Positions 11,262-21,325 of a stretch of 64,000 nucleotides of DNA are shown here, piece by piece. The position numbers and the translations under genes are program-made. Source of the DNA: Lytechinus variegatus (taxonomy: Eukaryota; Echinodermata; Echinoidea; Temnopleuroida; Toxopneustidae); the NCBI RefSeq assembly GCF_018143015.1, contig NC_054743.1:38892922-38956921 (forward strand), written 5' to 3'. The notes under the pieces were generated by a model that did not search any database, had not been told where the DNA came from, and saw only the letters and a list, made by a program, of their open reading frames with translations. Numbering within the stretch: the stretch's first letter is position 1; each line of letters opens with the position of its first letter.

Positions 11262-11715
11262 TACACTGTTAGAAAATTTGTCCTTAAAATAAAAGAAGTT
11301 CCTGCAGCAGAGTCTCGAGAACACCTGTAATCTTACCAAATCTTACAGGAAATTGGTATTGGGTGTATGGAACCTTACAAATTTCCTTTAATAAAACACC
11401 CTTTTCCCCTTTTTAAACAGACCTGGGGGCCGTTTCATAAAGCTGTTCGTAAGTTAAGAGCGACTTTAATAACGACTGGTGATCCTTTCTTGTGCTTAAC
11501 CATCGCCAGTGAATATATCATTTACCACAAGAAAGGATCACCAATCGTTCTTAAAGTCGCTCTTAACTTACGAACAGCTTTATGAAACACCCACCTGATC
11601 TGTTAAATTGCAGAAAAAATTCCTGTTTTATGAATTTACAGAATGATTCTGTGATTGCTCTTTGCAAAATAGTCTTTCTTTTTTCTGTAAAATCAGGGTA
11701 TTTTTAACAGTGTAG
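11262..11715. mobile_element. MITE family M (TACACTGTTA ends), copy 1, interrupted
   Basis: The left end is TACACTGTTAGAAAATTTG and the right end, read inversely, is TACACTGTTAAAAATACC. The interior matches two other copies in the window (36409-36670 and 47633-47909), including the CTGCAGCAGAGTCT block and GTTAAATTGCAGAAAAA. This copy is in the opposite orientation to those two and is interrupted by a palindromic insert at 11426-11594. It sits inside the 1.87 kb element. Confidence 0.85.
11426..11594. mobile_element. Near-perfect palindromic MITE nested in MITE family M
   Basis: The left arm GGGGCCGTTTCATAAAGC and the right arm, inversely GGGTGTTTCATAAAGC, continue as long complementary arms (TTCGTAAGTTAAGAGCGACT and its inverse) for about 70 bases each. 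The host sequence is interrupted at ACCTG, which appears on both sides of the insert and is a likely 5-base target duplication. Uninterrupted copies of the host family at 36.4 and 47.6 kb show the empty site. The transcript would fold into one hairpin. Confidence 0.85.
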
Positions 11716-12144
11716 CATTAAACCGATTTGATGATATTTATACGAAATGAAAGCAACATTTAGCAAGATATGGTGAGACTTAATGGACCTCTTATCACCA
11801 TTATCTTTCCCCACTGGAAAGTCCGCTAATTGAGCGCTATGAGACTTTTCAGAATACCAAAAGTCTCGTAACTACTCAATTAAGTCTTCGCGCGGTCATA
11901 ACGCGTAGTATTGCAAGTGCGCGCAACGCAACCCTGCCAAATAAGGAAAGGGGCACTTAAGTGACTTTTCAGAATACCAAAATGCTAATTGAGCGCTAAT
12001 TGACCGCTAATTGAGCTTTCAGAATACCGCCCCTGTACCTTGGTACGCGAACTGCGCTGCGTGAATGATGTGCTGTGGCCGCACTGCACTGGCAGGATAA
12101 TCTCGACGCGACTCGACTTAGCTAGATATGGACTTGAAAGATAT

Positions 12145-13205
12145 AGGGTGCGTTTATTCGACACTTTTTTACCCTAGAATCATGATTAGAATCATGATTC
12201 AAATCACGATTCTGCAGAATCACGATTGCGTTTAGTCGAAATTGAATATAATCATGATTAGAATCACAAACATGAAACACGAAAAAAGGGGCGTTTGGAA
12301 AGACGTTTCTGTAGAATCACGAACGAAAAAGGTCGTATAAACGATATCGTGATTTGAATCATGATTCTATGACGTCATTGTGTCGTGCTTCTTCCGGGTT
12401 CGACTCAAAGGCGCGCGCTGTGTTTCGTGCAGGTTAATTTTCGTGTAGCAGGGGGGGTAGCAGTATTGCCAGCATTTAGGAATTATCATTCTGTGTATTG
12501 TACCTGTACCCCCGGGGTTGTACTGTAGCGTCATTTGTATATTTCATTGTTTTCATTAATCATTTCTTCAAGTTCCAAAGGCACAAATTGGACTGATCGA
12601 CGATGAATTAACTCAGGGCTCTGCTTGTGCTTTGGGCTCAGCCTGAAGCACAAGCATCCCTTACCGGGATTCACAGAAATAAGACGATCCTTTTCAGCGG
12701 CGCTTTCGAGGGAGGGATTTCAACGGAGATGTGGCACCGCCTGTCGAGACAAAATTAACAGAATTCGTGCCCAGTACAGTACCATCATAGACAAGAAAAA
12801 TCGATCGGGAGGTGGGAGGGAGGATAATGACCCCTTCTGGTTCCCGATCAAAAACAATATGAGGTACAATACACGGAATTCTGGAAGTAAAAGATTTATT
12901 TTTCGGAAGCCGAGTAAGCGTTGCACTTGCACAAACGTTTGCTCGTTAGCTCCGGCGGCAGCAAAAATCTAGCAGCCGACGTGAAGTTAGAAACACGTGC
13001 GAAAATGTTGACCTATACTTCCTGGGTCAAACTGCGCACTGTGATGCGCACTGGATCGGCCCGAATTCAGGGAGAAACAGCGTTAGAAAGATGGTCGTAT
13101 AAACGCTGATTCTGTCGGATCGTGATTCATGCTGCTGTTTTGAATCATGATTCAAATTGTGATTCAAATCATGATTCTGGGTCGAGGTCGCATAAACGCA
13201 GCCAT
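12145..13205. mobile_element. DNA transposon with GGNTGCGTTTAT ends and AATCATGATT subterminal repeats
   Basis: The left end is GGGTGCGTTTATTCGAC and the right end, read inversely, is GGCTGCGTTTATGCGAC. Both are followed by clusters of the palindrome AATCATGATT (at least five copies or close variants). ATA flanks both ends, a possible 3-base target duplication; short duplications of that kind would suit PIF/Harbinger-like elements, but the superfamily is not proven. An internal frame (12625-12972) looks like a Myb/SANT-type DNA-binding fragment, which such elements often carry. Confidence 0.7.
12625..12972 (+). pseudogene. Myb/SANT-like DNA-binding domain remnant inside the DNA transposon
   Basis: An open frame of 115 codons. 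The middle (about residues 30-82) has a cysteine- and arginine-rich helix, a K-I-N-R-I-R-x-x-Y pattern, a DKKNRSGGG turn and an aromatic F-W-F segment. This follows the pattern of Myb/SANT-like (trihelix) domains: helix with K-I-x-x-L-x-x-x-Y, then a short S-G linker, then an aromatic helix. Such proteins partner the transposase in PIF/Harbinger elements. No transposase frame accompanies it, and neither the N-terminus nor the C-terminus is convincing. It could instead be part of a spliced frame. The assignment rests on pattern only. Confidence 0.4.
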
Positions 13206-13730
13206 AGACTTGGTCTGTCATTGATGTGGCACTATGACGGATGAGCAACCATGAAAATGTAAGGTTAGAATTTAATTTTAACTTACAGTGTAGATTGTAG
13301 TATGAAAATCTGAAATAATTATGCTATATGCAAAAATCCAACCCACATTTTTGCAATCCAATAGGCAGGATCGAATACGGCCACTACTGACTATCACAAC
13401 AAACTGGTCCTAGTTTAAGATTAAATATTAGACAGAAATTATCAGGTCCAGTATCGAGCTATGTATATTCCGACGGATCTTGACTTGAGAACTATCGATG
13501 GGCGAAGCTCTATGTCACATCTACTATTTTCATTCCATAATTTTACAAAAATTGTGTAAGCATATGCATGCAGCCAACCGTACCCTACCTCACCACCGAC
13601 CGGCCCGGGGCGCCGTCGTGCCAGCCATGGCGCCGGTCCCGGGGGGGGGGGCACTCGACCAAAAAAGTGTTAGGGGTGTGCCGCGGGCGAGACAAAAAAC
13701 GGGGGCCTTGTTGTAAAGATGAGGGTTTAA
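13206..13730. other. Intergenic DNA with a G-run and CpG-rich tract
   Basis: Nothing was recognised in 13206-13590. At 13600-13700 a GC-rich piece with a G10 run and GGCACTCGACC precedes the junction to the receptor tail. It looks like the end of an interspersed repeat, since several others in the window also carry a G-run next to a short conserved end. The breakpoint against receptor DNA is at about 13731. Confidence 0.4.
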
Positions 13731-13804
13731 TACATTTGGTGACCAACAGGGAGGCAAGGCGACTTGCTATCGATTTCTTTCGAACTCGATTTCGACGTCA
13801 ATGA
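13731..13804 (+). pseudogene. Orphan 3' tail of a receptor gene (copy of the end of gene 17217)
   Basis: The last 23 or so codons of a receptor, from a residue stretch like IHLVTNREARRLAIDFF to the stop, are nearly identical to the end of the gene at 17217 (18112-18185), and the homology continues into the 3' flank. To the left the sequence is unrelated and GC-rich, so the rest of the gene is missing. It is the truncated edge of the duplicated block and cannot encode a receptor. Confidence 0.9.
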
Positions 13805-14267
13805 GCGACCGCAATTCTGTAACCTGTGTTTTAGAGATGGAGTATATGGCTTCCCTGATACGAGAAATTATTTTCATGAGATATAAAGAACATAAGGAAA
13901 ATATTGTCCACATGCCATCAACGTCTCAGTTCATCCGCATTGACATCATTGTTTGTAAAGAACCTTGACGCGACTTATAGAGACCGACCAGGGGAAAGTT
14001 TCATGAAATAATTTAAATACGACATTTATAATATAAATAATCAGACAGCCATTTACCAAATTAAAAAGAAAGGAAAGTATACCAGATCTGACAAATCTAT
14101 AGATGACATATTGATAATAAAAAATCTCCATATGATCAAACACATCACATGCACATTTTCAGCGCCATGCTTATTTTTTTTAAATTTCTTTTTGTTTTTC
14201 TTTAAAATCATATTTTCGTTGGAGAGGATTTGGTCTATATTATACGCCGACTGTGTTCAGGGAACAA

Positions 14268-14421
14268 TTTAAAATGCTCAGATCCACTGACAAGATTAGC
14301 ACTCATGCTCCAAATCTTTAAGTCTTCGAAGAGGAAATTAATCTTTTAAAATGCTCAGATCCAGTGACAAGATTAGCACTCATGCTCCAAATCTTTAAGT
14401 CTTCGAAGAGGAAATTAATCT
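14268..14421. repeat. Two-unit tandem duplication of 77 bases
   Basis: The unit starts TTTAAAATGCTCAGATCC and ends GGAAATTAATC; the second unit differs by about one base. Block copy B (about 18650-18727) has only one unit, so this duplication is younger than the block duplication. Confidence 0.9.
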
Positions 14422-14965
14422 AAGGCCTTTAAATAGCCTGCAGAATATAATCCGACATTAGATGAAAATTATTGGTATATTCGAACGAGATTGGTCAACG
14501 AACGGAAATCGGGATTATTCGGAAACTGCAAACAACCAAAACGCGGCTGACTAGAACAGGAACATCGATGTTTTTTTTCACGTTAAACATCAATCGTGAA
14601 AAGTGTCAAGAGGGAAGGCTGGTTTAATATTCACGGTCTGTATAATCATGATTGATGGTTTCATAAAATCTGCATTTGTCCCTGTGACTTGCTGAAAATA
14701 ATAACTATATTAATGGATATGTCATTCACAGACAATCTCATAATTCAGTAATTGTTTACATCATATGTATTCAAATGGAATCCATTGATTTATCAAAAGT
14801 AATTACGGAGTGGAACTCGGGATTTGTCTGCAAAGGTGTATTGGGGAGAATATCAAGAAGATGTCACATGACTCGGAGATCATCTTTAACATGACTTCGA
14901 AAATAGCTTCGATAGATACAAAAATGACTTTCTTTATTTTCGCCAGCTAGCTAGCTCTATCAATG

Positions 14966-15228
14966 AGAACGGGTCGTGTGGTCCAGTGGTTAGAGCATTG
15001 GACTCATAATCGCAAGGTTGTGAGTTCGAATCCCAACTCTGCCATTGTCTCCACTTTGATAAAAAGGCCCGAGAGTGATATATGTCGTCTATAACGTCAG
15101 CCACTATGACTGATTAACCTAGACGTAAAATGTTTCATAAGTAATTGGTTATATACCAGCTTGGCGTTTACCAGCAAAATGCTGTCCTGCCGAGCTCCTG
15201 CGGGAGTTACCACAAACAGAAACAGAAC
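14966..15228 (+). repeat. tRNA-derived SINE inserted in block copy A
   Basis: An A box-like TGGTCCAGTGGTTAGAGC and a B box-like GTGAGTTCGAATCC lie about 30 bases apart, followed by an unrelated body of about 180 bases. The head resembles a tRNA with a CAT anticodon position, but its acceptor arms do not pair, so it is not a working tRNA gene. AGAAC occurs on both sides (14966-14970 and 15224-15228), a probable target duplication. The equivalent site in block copy B (about 19270) is empty. Confidence 0.85.
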
Positions 15229-15406
15229 GATCTTGTTTAAATTAAGGGTAACCACGTAGAACACATCAGGAACTATTTCTCATGGTTTGCACCAGCTTCC
15301 AATTAACATCCATTTTGTTCTCTGTCCATTGATGAGATTTTGGGACTTTCATCATCCCTTAAAATCGGCAAACTATATTTGACACCAAGTGTTAGCGAAT
15401 ATCGAT

Positions 15407-15818
15407 ATGAATATCACTAACAATGACAGAAACGCGGTTGGGTTTGAAATTGATCCTACGTCTACCATATATTGTGTCAATCTAGTTCTTTGCATATTTT
15501 TTAACGTTTTGGTTCTGACCGTCATTACTCGTCAAAGAGAACTTCAGGATATGATGCGATTGTTGCACCGAGTTTTTGCGGCCGCCGCTCTTGTAAAATG
15601 GCATCGTGTGGAATATTTGGTCTCTTCTATGGTTCCAACTTAAGGACGCATATTCATGTTCCATCATTACTCTAATTTTTGTGTTTCCGACTCGTTTTAC
15701 CACACTTCTGATGATGGCCTGTCTCTGCACCATGAACTTAAACCTCTACCTTCTGATCTCTCAACCGATGCGCCGACTCTCTATCGATTTCTTTCGAAGT
15801 CGTTTTCGACGCCACTGA
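15407..15818 (+). pseudogene. Receptor pseudogene with deletion of TM4 to TM7
   Basis: A copy of the gene at 19445. It starts at an equivalent ATG and reads through TM1 into TM2. One extra A in a short A-run at about 15594-15597 (AAAA against AAA in the intact copy) shifts the frame. The second frame carries TM2-TM3 with the cysteine of the disulfide (AYSCS) and the NLY motif. Just after the SQPMR segment the sequence jumps directly to the last codons (RRLSIDFFRSRF, then stop), removing about 0.57 kb that encodes TM4 to TM7. The junction GATGCGCCGACTC has little or no shared sequence, consistent with end joining. The 3' flank is intact and matches the flank of gene 19445. It cannot encode a 7TM receptor. 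Confidence 0.93.
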
Positions 15819-16636
15819 GCAATTACATATCCTGTAGCGCAGAAGACAATCTCTGTGTAACTGAGAAACACCACAACACAATGTACTCCTCTGGGCCACA
15901 TCACATTTCTAGATAACAATGATCAATGGCAGCGCAAGGATCCTGTTGAGTACTGAACATTCAACAGGTACATTGATCGGTGTTGATATGACCTTTGGTG
16001 GTAAGTCGCTCCATAGGAATGACCCATCTGAAGTGCAAGGTACTGTTTCATGTCTATGCAGATTGGTGTGAGTTCTATTGAGATGATATCTCTGAAATGT
16101 TTGAAAATGGAAATGAACTATATGCGAAAATCAGCGGCACCTCCACTTTTTTCTCTGGGTGATATTCAAAACCTGAATCCATGAAAGCGATGAAACATCT
16201 CGTTATCTTTATCTAGGATGATCTCAAGTAAGAACCTTACGCGAATGACTTGTAGAAGTGAGTAGGAAACTGAATATGCTTCGAGTTCTGAAGGATCTTT
16301 GTTTACCATTCCGCGACATGTTAACCCTTTTCTGATGTTTTATTTTCTCTGTACTGGAATACAACAGGTGTGACACAGGGCTAAAATCTTTACGCGAGTA
16401 GTGTCATAGCATTCAAAGCATTCAAGAAGCATTCCGTTTCATCTTTGGCAGTTGGCGCTGTTTCCAGAACGTTGTAAATGTATTGAGAAAATAACGATTA
16501 AAATGACCCCCAAAAAACACCCAGCTGGGAGGTCTTTGTCAAAATTGGTGAACCGGAAAAACGGTTTCTTCCTAAACTTCAGAGCGTCCCATATATATTT
16601 TGTGTCGACGGTTTTGGACTTTAAAGGAAAAGAAGT

Positions 16637-17216
16637 CATCAAATATCGTGGTACAATTTTTTTTCACGTCACATATTTATCGTGTAAGAGTTCGAGGGAT
16701 TGAGAGGGGGCTGGTTTAATAGCCTTGATGGTTTCACAAATCTGCAAGTTTGTTCTTGCGACATGCTGAAAAGACCAGTATGTCATTACATGTTTGATTT
16801 TAATACTGTCAATCTAAAAAAGAAACAGTGATTGCTTTCATATCTAAACGGATCCATTAACGTGTTAAAAATGAAGTGGAACTCGGGATTTAGCTGCTCA
16901 GATGTTAGGCAGACAATTATGAACATGTCACATGATTACGAAACCATTATCGTCTCATCTTTTACATGATTTCGAAAATAGCTTCGAAAGATAAAAAGAT
17001 GACTTTTTTCATTTTCGCCTGCTCTATCAACAAAATCGAGCTTTTTTAAAAAATAAAGGGTGACGATGCAACCAAGTAGAACACATCAGGAACTAATTCG
17101 TTTGGTTTGCACCGGCTTTGAAATATTTTTTTTGTGTGACTAGTATCATCATTTAAAAAGAGCAAACCATAGGCCTATTTGTTAAAAACACGCTGCTTAT
17201 TAAAATTGATACTGAT
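16637..17216 (+). promoter_or_regulatory. Upstream block of receptor gene 17217
   Basis: Closely similar to 3795-4395 upstream of the receptor at 4396 and therefore the likely promoter and leader of this gene pair. It joins block copy A at about 16600-16637. Shared short blocks include CACGTCAC, TTAATAGCCTTGATGG and CACATGATTA. No clear TATA box or initiator could be assigned. Confidence 0.5.
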
Positions 17217-18185
17217 ATGAATATCACTGGCAATCCCAGCTTTACTATTGCTTCCGGCATCGATCCTGAGTCTAGCATATATTTCATCAATCTAGTCCTC
17301 TGCATTCTTTTGAACGTTTTAGTTCTGGTCGTCATCAATCGACAAAAAGAAATCCCGGATATGATGCGATTGTTGCACCGAGTATTCGCTGCCGCCACTC
17401 TTGTAAATGGATTCGTTTGGAATCTTTGGTCTCTTTTATGGTTCCAACTGAAGGACGCATATTCATGTTCAATCCTTACTCTCATTTTTGTGTTCCCTAC
17501 TCGTTTTACAACACTTCTGATGATGGCCTGTCTCTGCACCATGAACTTAAACCTCTACCTTCTGATCTCTCGACCGATGCGCTATAACATCATTGTAACC
17601 ACTAAACGGATACGAGTCATACTTGCTATAATTCTTTTGATAGTTGTGCTTGCAAGTGGAAATAACTTCCCCGTACCTAAGTCGCCTTTTATTCAGAATA
17701 AACTAGACCAGTGTATCATGAAGAAAATCGTTCTCAAACAGAATCGGCTAGAAATTATTGACTCTGTAATTATAATTTTTTCGATCTCCATTACCTTTGC
17801 AATTTCGGTTGTGGTCTACATTAATCTTCTGAGAATCGCTAGAAGGCAACTTAGAATCGTTGAAAATTTAGAAATCTATGGCCGGAATAGTGACGCAGGA
17901 AATACCTCTGAACGTAGAGATGCGCGTAAAGAGAAACCCGGACAGATTGGGCGATTTAAAGGAGTGTTCACTCTAGCTCTTCTGTCAGGGTCGTTTCTCT
18001 TGGTGTGGATGCCCTTTTGCGTGACTCGTCTATTCAAGAAAGTTTCCTCAGGACTGCTGTTTACAATCCTCGATAAAATTGCTTCAGCAAGCTCCTGGGT
18101 CCACCCATTAATACATTTGGTGACCAACAGGGAGGCAAGGCGACTTGCTATCGATTTCTTTCGAACTCGATTTCGACGTCAATGA
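17217..18185 (+). CDS. Single-exon class A 7TM receptor, surreal-GPCR type
   Basis: A 322-residue intronless receptor. The ATG is the first in frame, at the position of homology to gene 4396. Seven hydrophobic segments occur at TM1 about 20-42, TM2 52-76, TM3 84-112, TM4 132-152, TM5 182-207, TM6 246-268 and TM7 283-302. Cys84 and Cys166 are the likely disulfide. Asn64 stands at 2.50, NLY (112-114) at DRY, a W-M-P motif in TM6, and HPLIH at NPxxY. The N-terminal 135 residues are almost those of gene 4396; the second half differs from it in ECL2, TM5, the third intracellular loop (with NTSERRDARKEK) and the C-terminus. A basic C-terminal tail (RTRFRRQ) follows TM7. Its last codons and 3' flank were duplicated to 13731. 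Expected at the plasma membrane and likely sensory; G-protein coupling is unknown. Confidence 0.92.
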   Translation: MNITGNPSFTIASGIDPESSIYFINLVLCILLNVLVLVVINRQKEIPDMMRLLHRVFAAATLVNGFVWNLWSLLWFQLKDAYSCSILTLIFVFPTRFTTLLMMACLCTMNLNLYLLISRPMRYNIIVTTKRIRVILAIILLIVVLASGNNFPVPKSPFIQNKLDQCIMKKIVLKQNRLEIIDSVIIIFSISITFAISVVVYINLLRIARRQLRIVENLEIYGRNSDAGNTSERRDARKEKPGQIGRFKGVFTLALLSGSFLLVWMPFCVTRLFKKVSSGLLFTILDKIASASSWVHPLIHLVTNREARRLAIDFFRTRFRRQ

Positions 18186-21100
18186 GCGACCGCATTTCTG
18201 TAAGGTGTTTTTTAGAGATGGAGTAGGAGGCCTCCCTGATACGAAAAATTATTTTCATGAGATGTAAAGAACATAAGGAAAAGGTTGTCCACATGCCATC
18301 AACGTCTCACTTCATCCGCATTGACATCATTGTTTGTAAAGAACATTGACGCGACTTATAGAGACCTACCAGGGGAAAATTTCATGACATAATTTAAATA
18401 CGACATTTCTAATATAAATAATCAGACAGCCATTTACCAAATTAAAAAGAAAGGAAAGTATACCAGATCTGACAAATCTATAGATGACATATTGACAATA
18501 AAAAAATCTCCATATGATCAAACACATCACATGCACATTTTCAGCGCCATGCTTATGTTTTATAAATTTCTTTTTGTTTTTCTTTAAAATCATATTTTCG
18601 TTGGAGAGGATTTGGTCTATATTATACGCCGACTGTGTTCAGGGAACAATTTAAAATGCTCAGATCCACTGACAAGATTAGCACTCATGCTCCAAATCTT
18701 TAAGTCTTCGAAGAGAAAAATAATCTAAGGCATTTAAATAGCCTGTAGATTTATAATCCGACATTAAACGAAAATTATTGGTATATTCGAACGAGATCGG
18801 GAAACGAACGGAAATTGGGATCATTCGGAAAATGCAAACAACCAAAAAAGCGGCTGACTAGAACAGGAACATCGATGTTTATTTTTCACGTTAAACATCA
18901 ATCGTGAAAAGTATCGAGAGGGAAGGCTGGTTTAATATTCCGGTCCTGTATAATAATGATTGATGGTTTCATAAAATCTGCATTTGTCCCTGTGGACTTG
19001 CTGAAAATGATGACTATATTAATGGATATGTCATTCACAGGCAATCTCATAATACAGCAATGGTTTACATCATATGTATTCAAATGGAATCCATTGACTT
19101 GTCAAAAATAATTAGGGAGTGGAACTAGTGATTTGCCTGCTCAGGTATATTGGGGAGATGATTAGGAAGATGTCACATGATTCGGAGACCATCCTCATTT
19201 AATCTTTTACACGACTTCGATAGGTACAAAGACGACTTTCGTTATTTTCGCAAGCTCTGTCAATGAGAACGTTTATTAAAAATGTTAAATGAAGTAGAGC
19301 ACATCAGGAACTAATTCTCATGGTTCGCACCAGGTTCCAAATAACCTCCATTTTGTTCTCTATCCATTGATGAAATTTTGGGATTTTCATCCTCGCTTGA
19401 AATCGGCAAACTATATTTGACACCAAGTTTTAGCGAATATCGATATGAATATCACTAACAATGACAGATCCACGGTTGGGTTTGAAATTTATCCTAAGTC
19501 TTGCATATATCTTGTCAATCTAGTTCTTTGCATATTTTTTAACGTTTTGGTTCTGATCGTCATTACTCGTCAAAAAGAACTTCAGGATATGATGCGATTG
19601 TTGCACCGAGTGTTTGCGGCCGCCACTCTTGTAAATGGCATCGTGTCGAATCTTTGGTCTCTTCTATGGTTCCAACTTAAGGACGCACATTCATGTTCCA
19701 TCGTTACTCTCATTTTTCTGTTCCCGACTCGTTTTACCACACTTCTGATGATGGCCTGTCTCTGCACCATGAACTTAAACCTCTACCTTCTGATCTCTCG
19801 ACCGATGCGCTACAACATCATTGTTACCACTAAACGGATGCGAGTCGTACTTGCTGTAATTCTTTTGATAGCTCTAATTGGAAGTGGAAATAGCTTCCCA
19901 GTTACGAGATCGCCCTTTATCTACCATAAAGTTGACCAGTGTCTCCGGAAGAGATTATTTTCCGGACAGACAACTGCGGAAGTTATAGATTCTGTAACTG
20001 TAATTATTCCAATCAGTATTACCTTTGTCATTTTGACAGTGGTCTACATTAATCTTCTGAGAATAGCTAGACGGCAACAAAAAAGGGTTCAAGATTTGGA
20101 AATGGGCCTACCTGGCAACATTGGAGCTTCTGGGAATATCTACGAACAAAAAAATATCCATAAAAACAGATTTAAACCGAATGAACGATTCAAAGGTGTG
20201 ATCACGGTAGCTCTTCTCTCGGGGTCATTCCTCGTAGTTTGGGTACCCTTGTGTGTGTGTCGTGTAACTTCTTCTGGGCAGCTAGTTGATATTTTCGATA
20301 AATTATCCACAACGAGCTCTTGGGTACATCCACTAGTAACTCTATTATCTAACAAGGAGACACGACGACTCTCTATCGATTTCTTTCGGCGTCGCTGTCA
20401 TGGCCATTGAGCAATTCCATATCTTGATGCGCAGAAGACAATCTCCTGCGCGAACTAGCGCGATAATTGCGTCCCCCTTACAAATAATCTCGAGATTGTT
20501 CAGATCGGGTGAATTTGCCGGATCAGAAATAGCGCGCTAATTAGAAAACTCCGGCTGGTGCAGACGGCAATCATGTAACTGAGAAACGTCGCAACACTGA
20601 ATGTGCTCCTCTGGGCCACATCACATTTCTAGATAACTATGATCAATGGCGGCGTAAGGATCCTGTCGAGTAATGAGCCTTCAACAGCTACATTGATCGG
20701 TGTTGATATGACCTTTGGTGGATAGTCGCTCTATAGGAATGACCCATCTGAGGTGCAAGCTGCCATTTCTTGTCTACGCAGGTTGGTGTGATTTCTCTTG
20801 AGATATTTCTGAAATGTCTGAAAATGGAAATCAACTATATGCGAAAATCAGCGGCACCTCCACTTTTTCCTCTGGGTGATATTCAAAACCTGAATCCATG
20901 AAAGCGATGAAACATCTCGGTATCTTTATCAAGGATGATCTCAAGTAAAAACCTTCCGTGAATTATTTGTAGAAGTGAGTAGGAAACTGAATATGCTTCG
21001 AGTTCTGAACGAACTTTTTTTACCATTCCGCGACATGTTTCCCTTTTTTTCTATTTTCTCTGTACCGGAATATGACACGTGTGGCACAGGGCTAAAATCC

Positions 21101-21325
21101 ATAAGCGATCAGTGTCATAGCATTCAAAGCCTTTTTTCAAAGTATTCAAGAAGCATTCTGTATCATCTTCGGCAGACGGCGTTTGCACAATTGAGAGTTT
21201 TCTAGAATAGAGTAAATGTATCGAAAATGCCCATTAAATGACATTAAAGAAAACAGACGGGAGGTCTTTGTCAAAATTGGTGATCTGTAGCAGCGGTTTC
21301 GTCCTAAGTTTTAGAGCTGACGAAA
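18110..21325. repeat. Duplicated receptor block, copy B
   Basis: This is the counterpart of 13731-16600. It contains the end of gene 17217, its 3' flank, the 5' flank of gene 19445, that gene intact, and its 3' flank. It lacks the SINE and the tandem duplication of copy A, so it is closer to the ancestral arrangement. The shared 3' part has AAATCAGCGGCACCTCCACT and TGAATATGCTTCGAGTTCTG. Confidence 0.85.
19445..20410 (+). CDS. Single-exon class A 7TM receptor, surreal-GPCR type
   Basis: A 321-residue intronless receptor. The start ATG is at the same position as in its paralogues and is preceded by the GCGAATATCGAT leader shared with the pseudogene at 15407. There is one sequon at N2. TM segments lie at about 20-42, 52-76, 84-112, 132-152, 181-207, 250-272 and 283-301. 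Cys84 and Cys166 form the expected disulfide. Asn64 stands at 2.50, NLY replaces DRY, W-V-P is in TM6 and HPLVT in TM7. The second half (from VILLIALIGSG on) is closest to gene 4396, while the N-terminus (NNDRSTVGFEI) is closest to the pseudogene. It is the intact counterpart of that pseudogene. Confidence 0.92.
   Translation: MNITNNDRSTVGFEIYPKSCIYLVNLVLCIFFNVLVLIVITRQKELQDMMRLLHRVFAAATLVNGIVSNLWSLLWFQLKDAHSCSIVTLIFLFPTRFTTLLMMACLCTMNLNLYLLISRPMRYNIIVTTKRMRVVLAVILLIALIGSGNSFPVTRSPFIYHKVDQCLRKRLFSGQTTAEVIDSVTVIIPISITFVILTVVYINLLRIARRQQKRVQDLEMGLPGNIGASGNIYEQKNIHKNRFKPNERFKGVITVALLSGSFLVVWVPLCVCRVTSSGQLVDIFDKLSTTSSWVHPLVTLLSNKETRRLSIDFFRRRCHGH

Larger units (their letters stand above)
10167..12033. 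mobile_element. Non-autonomous DNA transposon with GGTATTCTGAAA ends, carrying nested insertions
   Basis: The left end, after a G-run, reads GGGGTATTCTGAAAAGTC; the right end, read inversely, is GGGGCGGTATTCTGAAAG. Subterminal copies of the same motif occur inside (GTATTCTGAAAACTC near 10258 and CTTTTCAGAATACC twice, at about 11845 and 11965), together with GAGCGCTAAT repeats near both ends. The element spans about 1.87 kb. No transposase frame is evident; the middle (10400-11250) is AT-rich filler. Two other elements are nested within it. The target duplication cannot be read because of the G-run. Confidence 0.7.
13731..16600. repeat. Duplicated receptor block, copy A
   Basis: This block aligns with 18110-21325: orphan receptor tail, its 3' flank, the 5' flank of the next receptor, a receptor gene (pseudogene here, intact in copy B), and its 3' flank up to GGGAGGTCTTTGTCAAAATT. 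Differences seen by eye are a SINE (14971-15223), a 77-base tandem duplication (14268-14421) and a large internal deletion of the receptor here. To the right, at about 16625, it joins the upstream block of gene 17217. Confidence 0.85.

Noticed and set aside
14971-15050. A working tRNA-Met-like gene
   Set aside because: Boxes A and B are present but the acceptor and anticodon stems do not pair, and an unrelated body and a target duplication follow. It is a SINE head.
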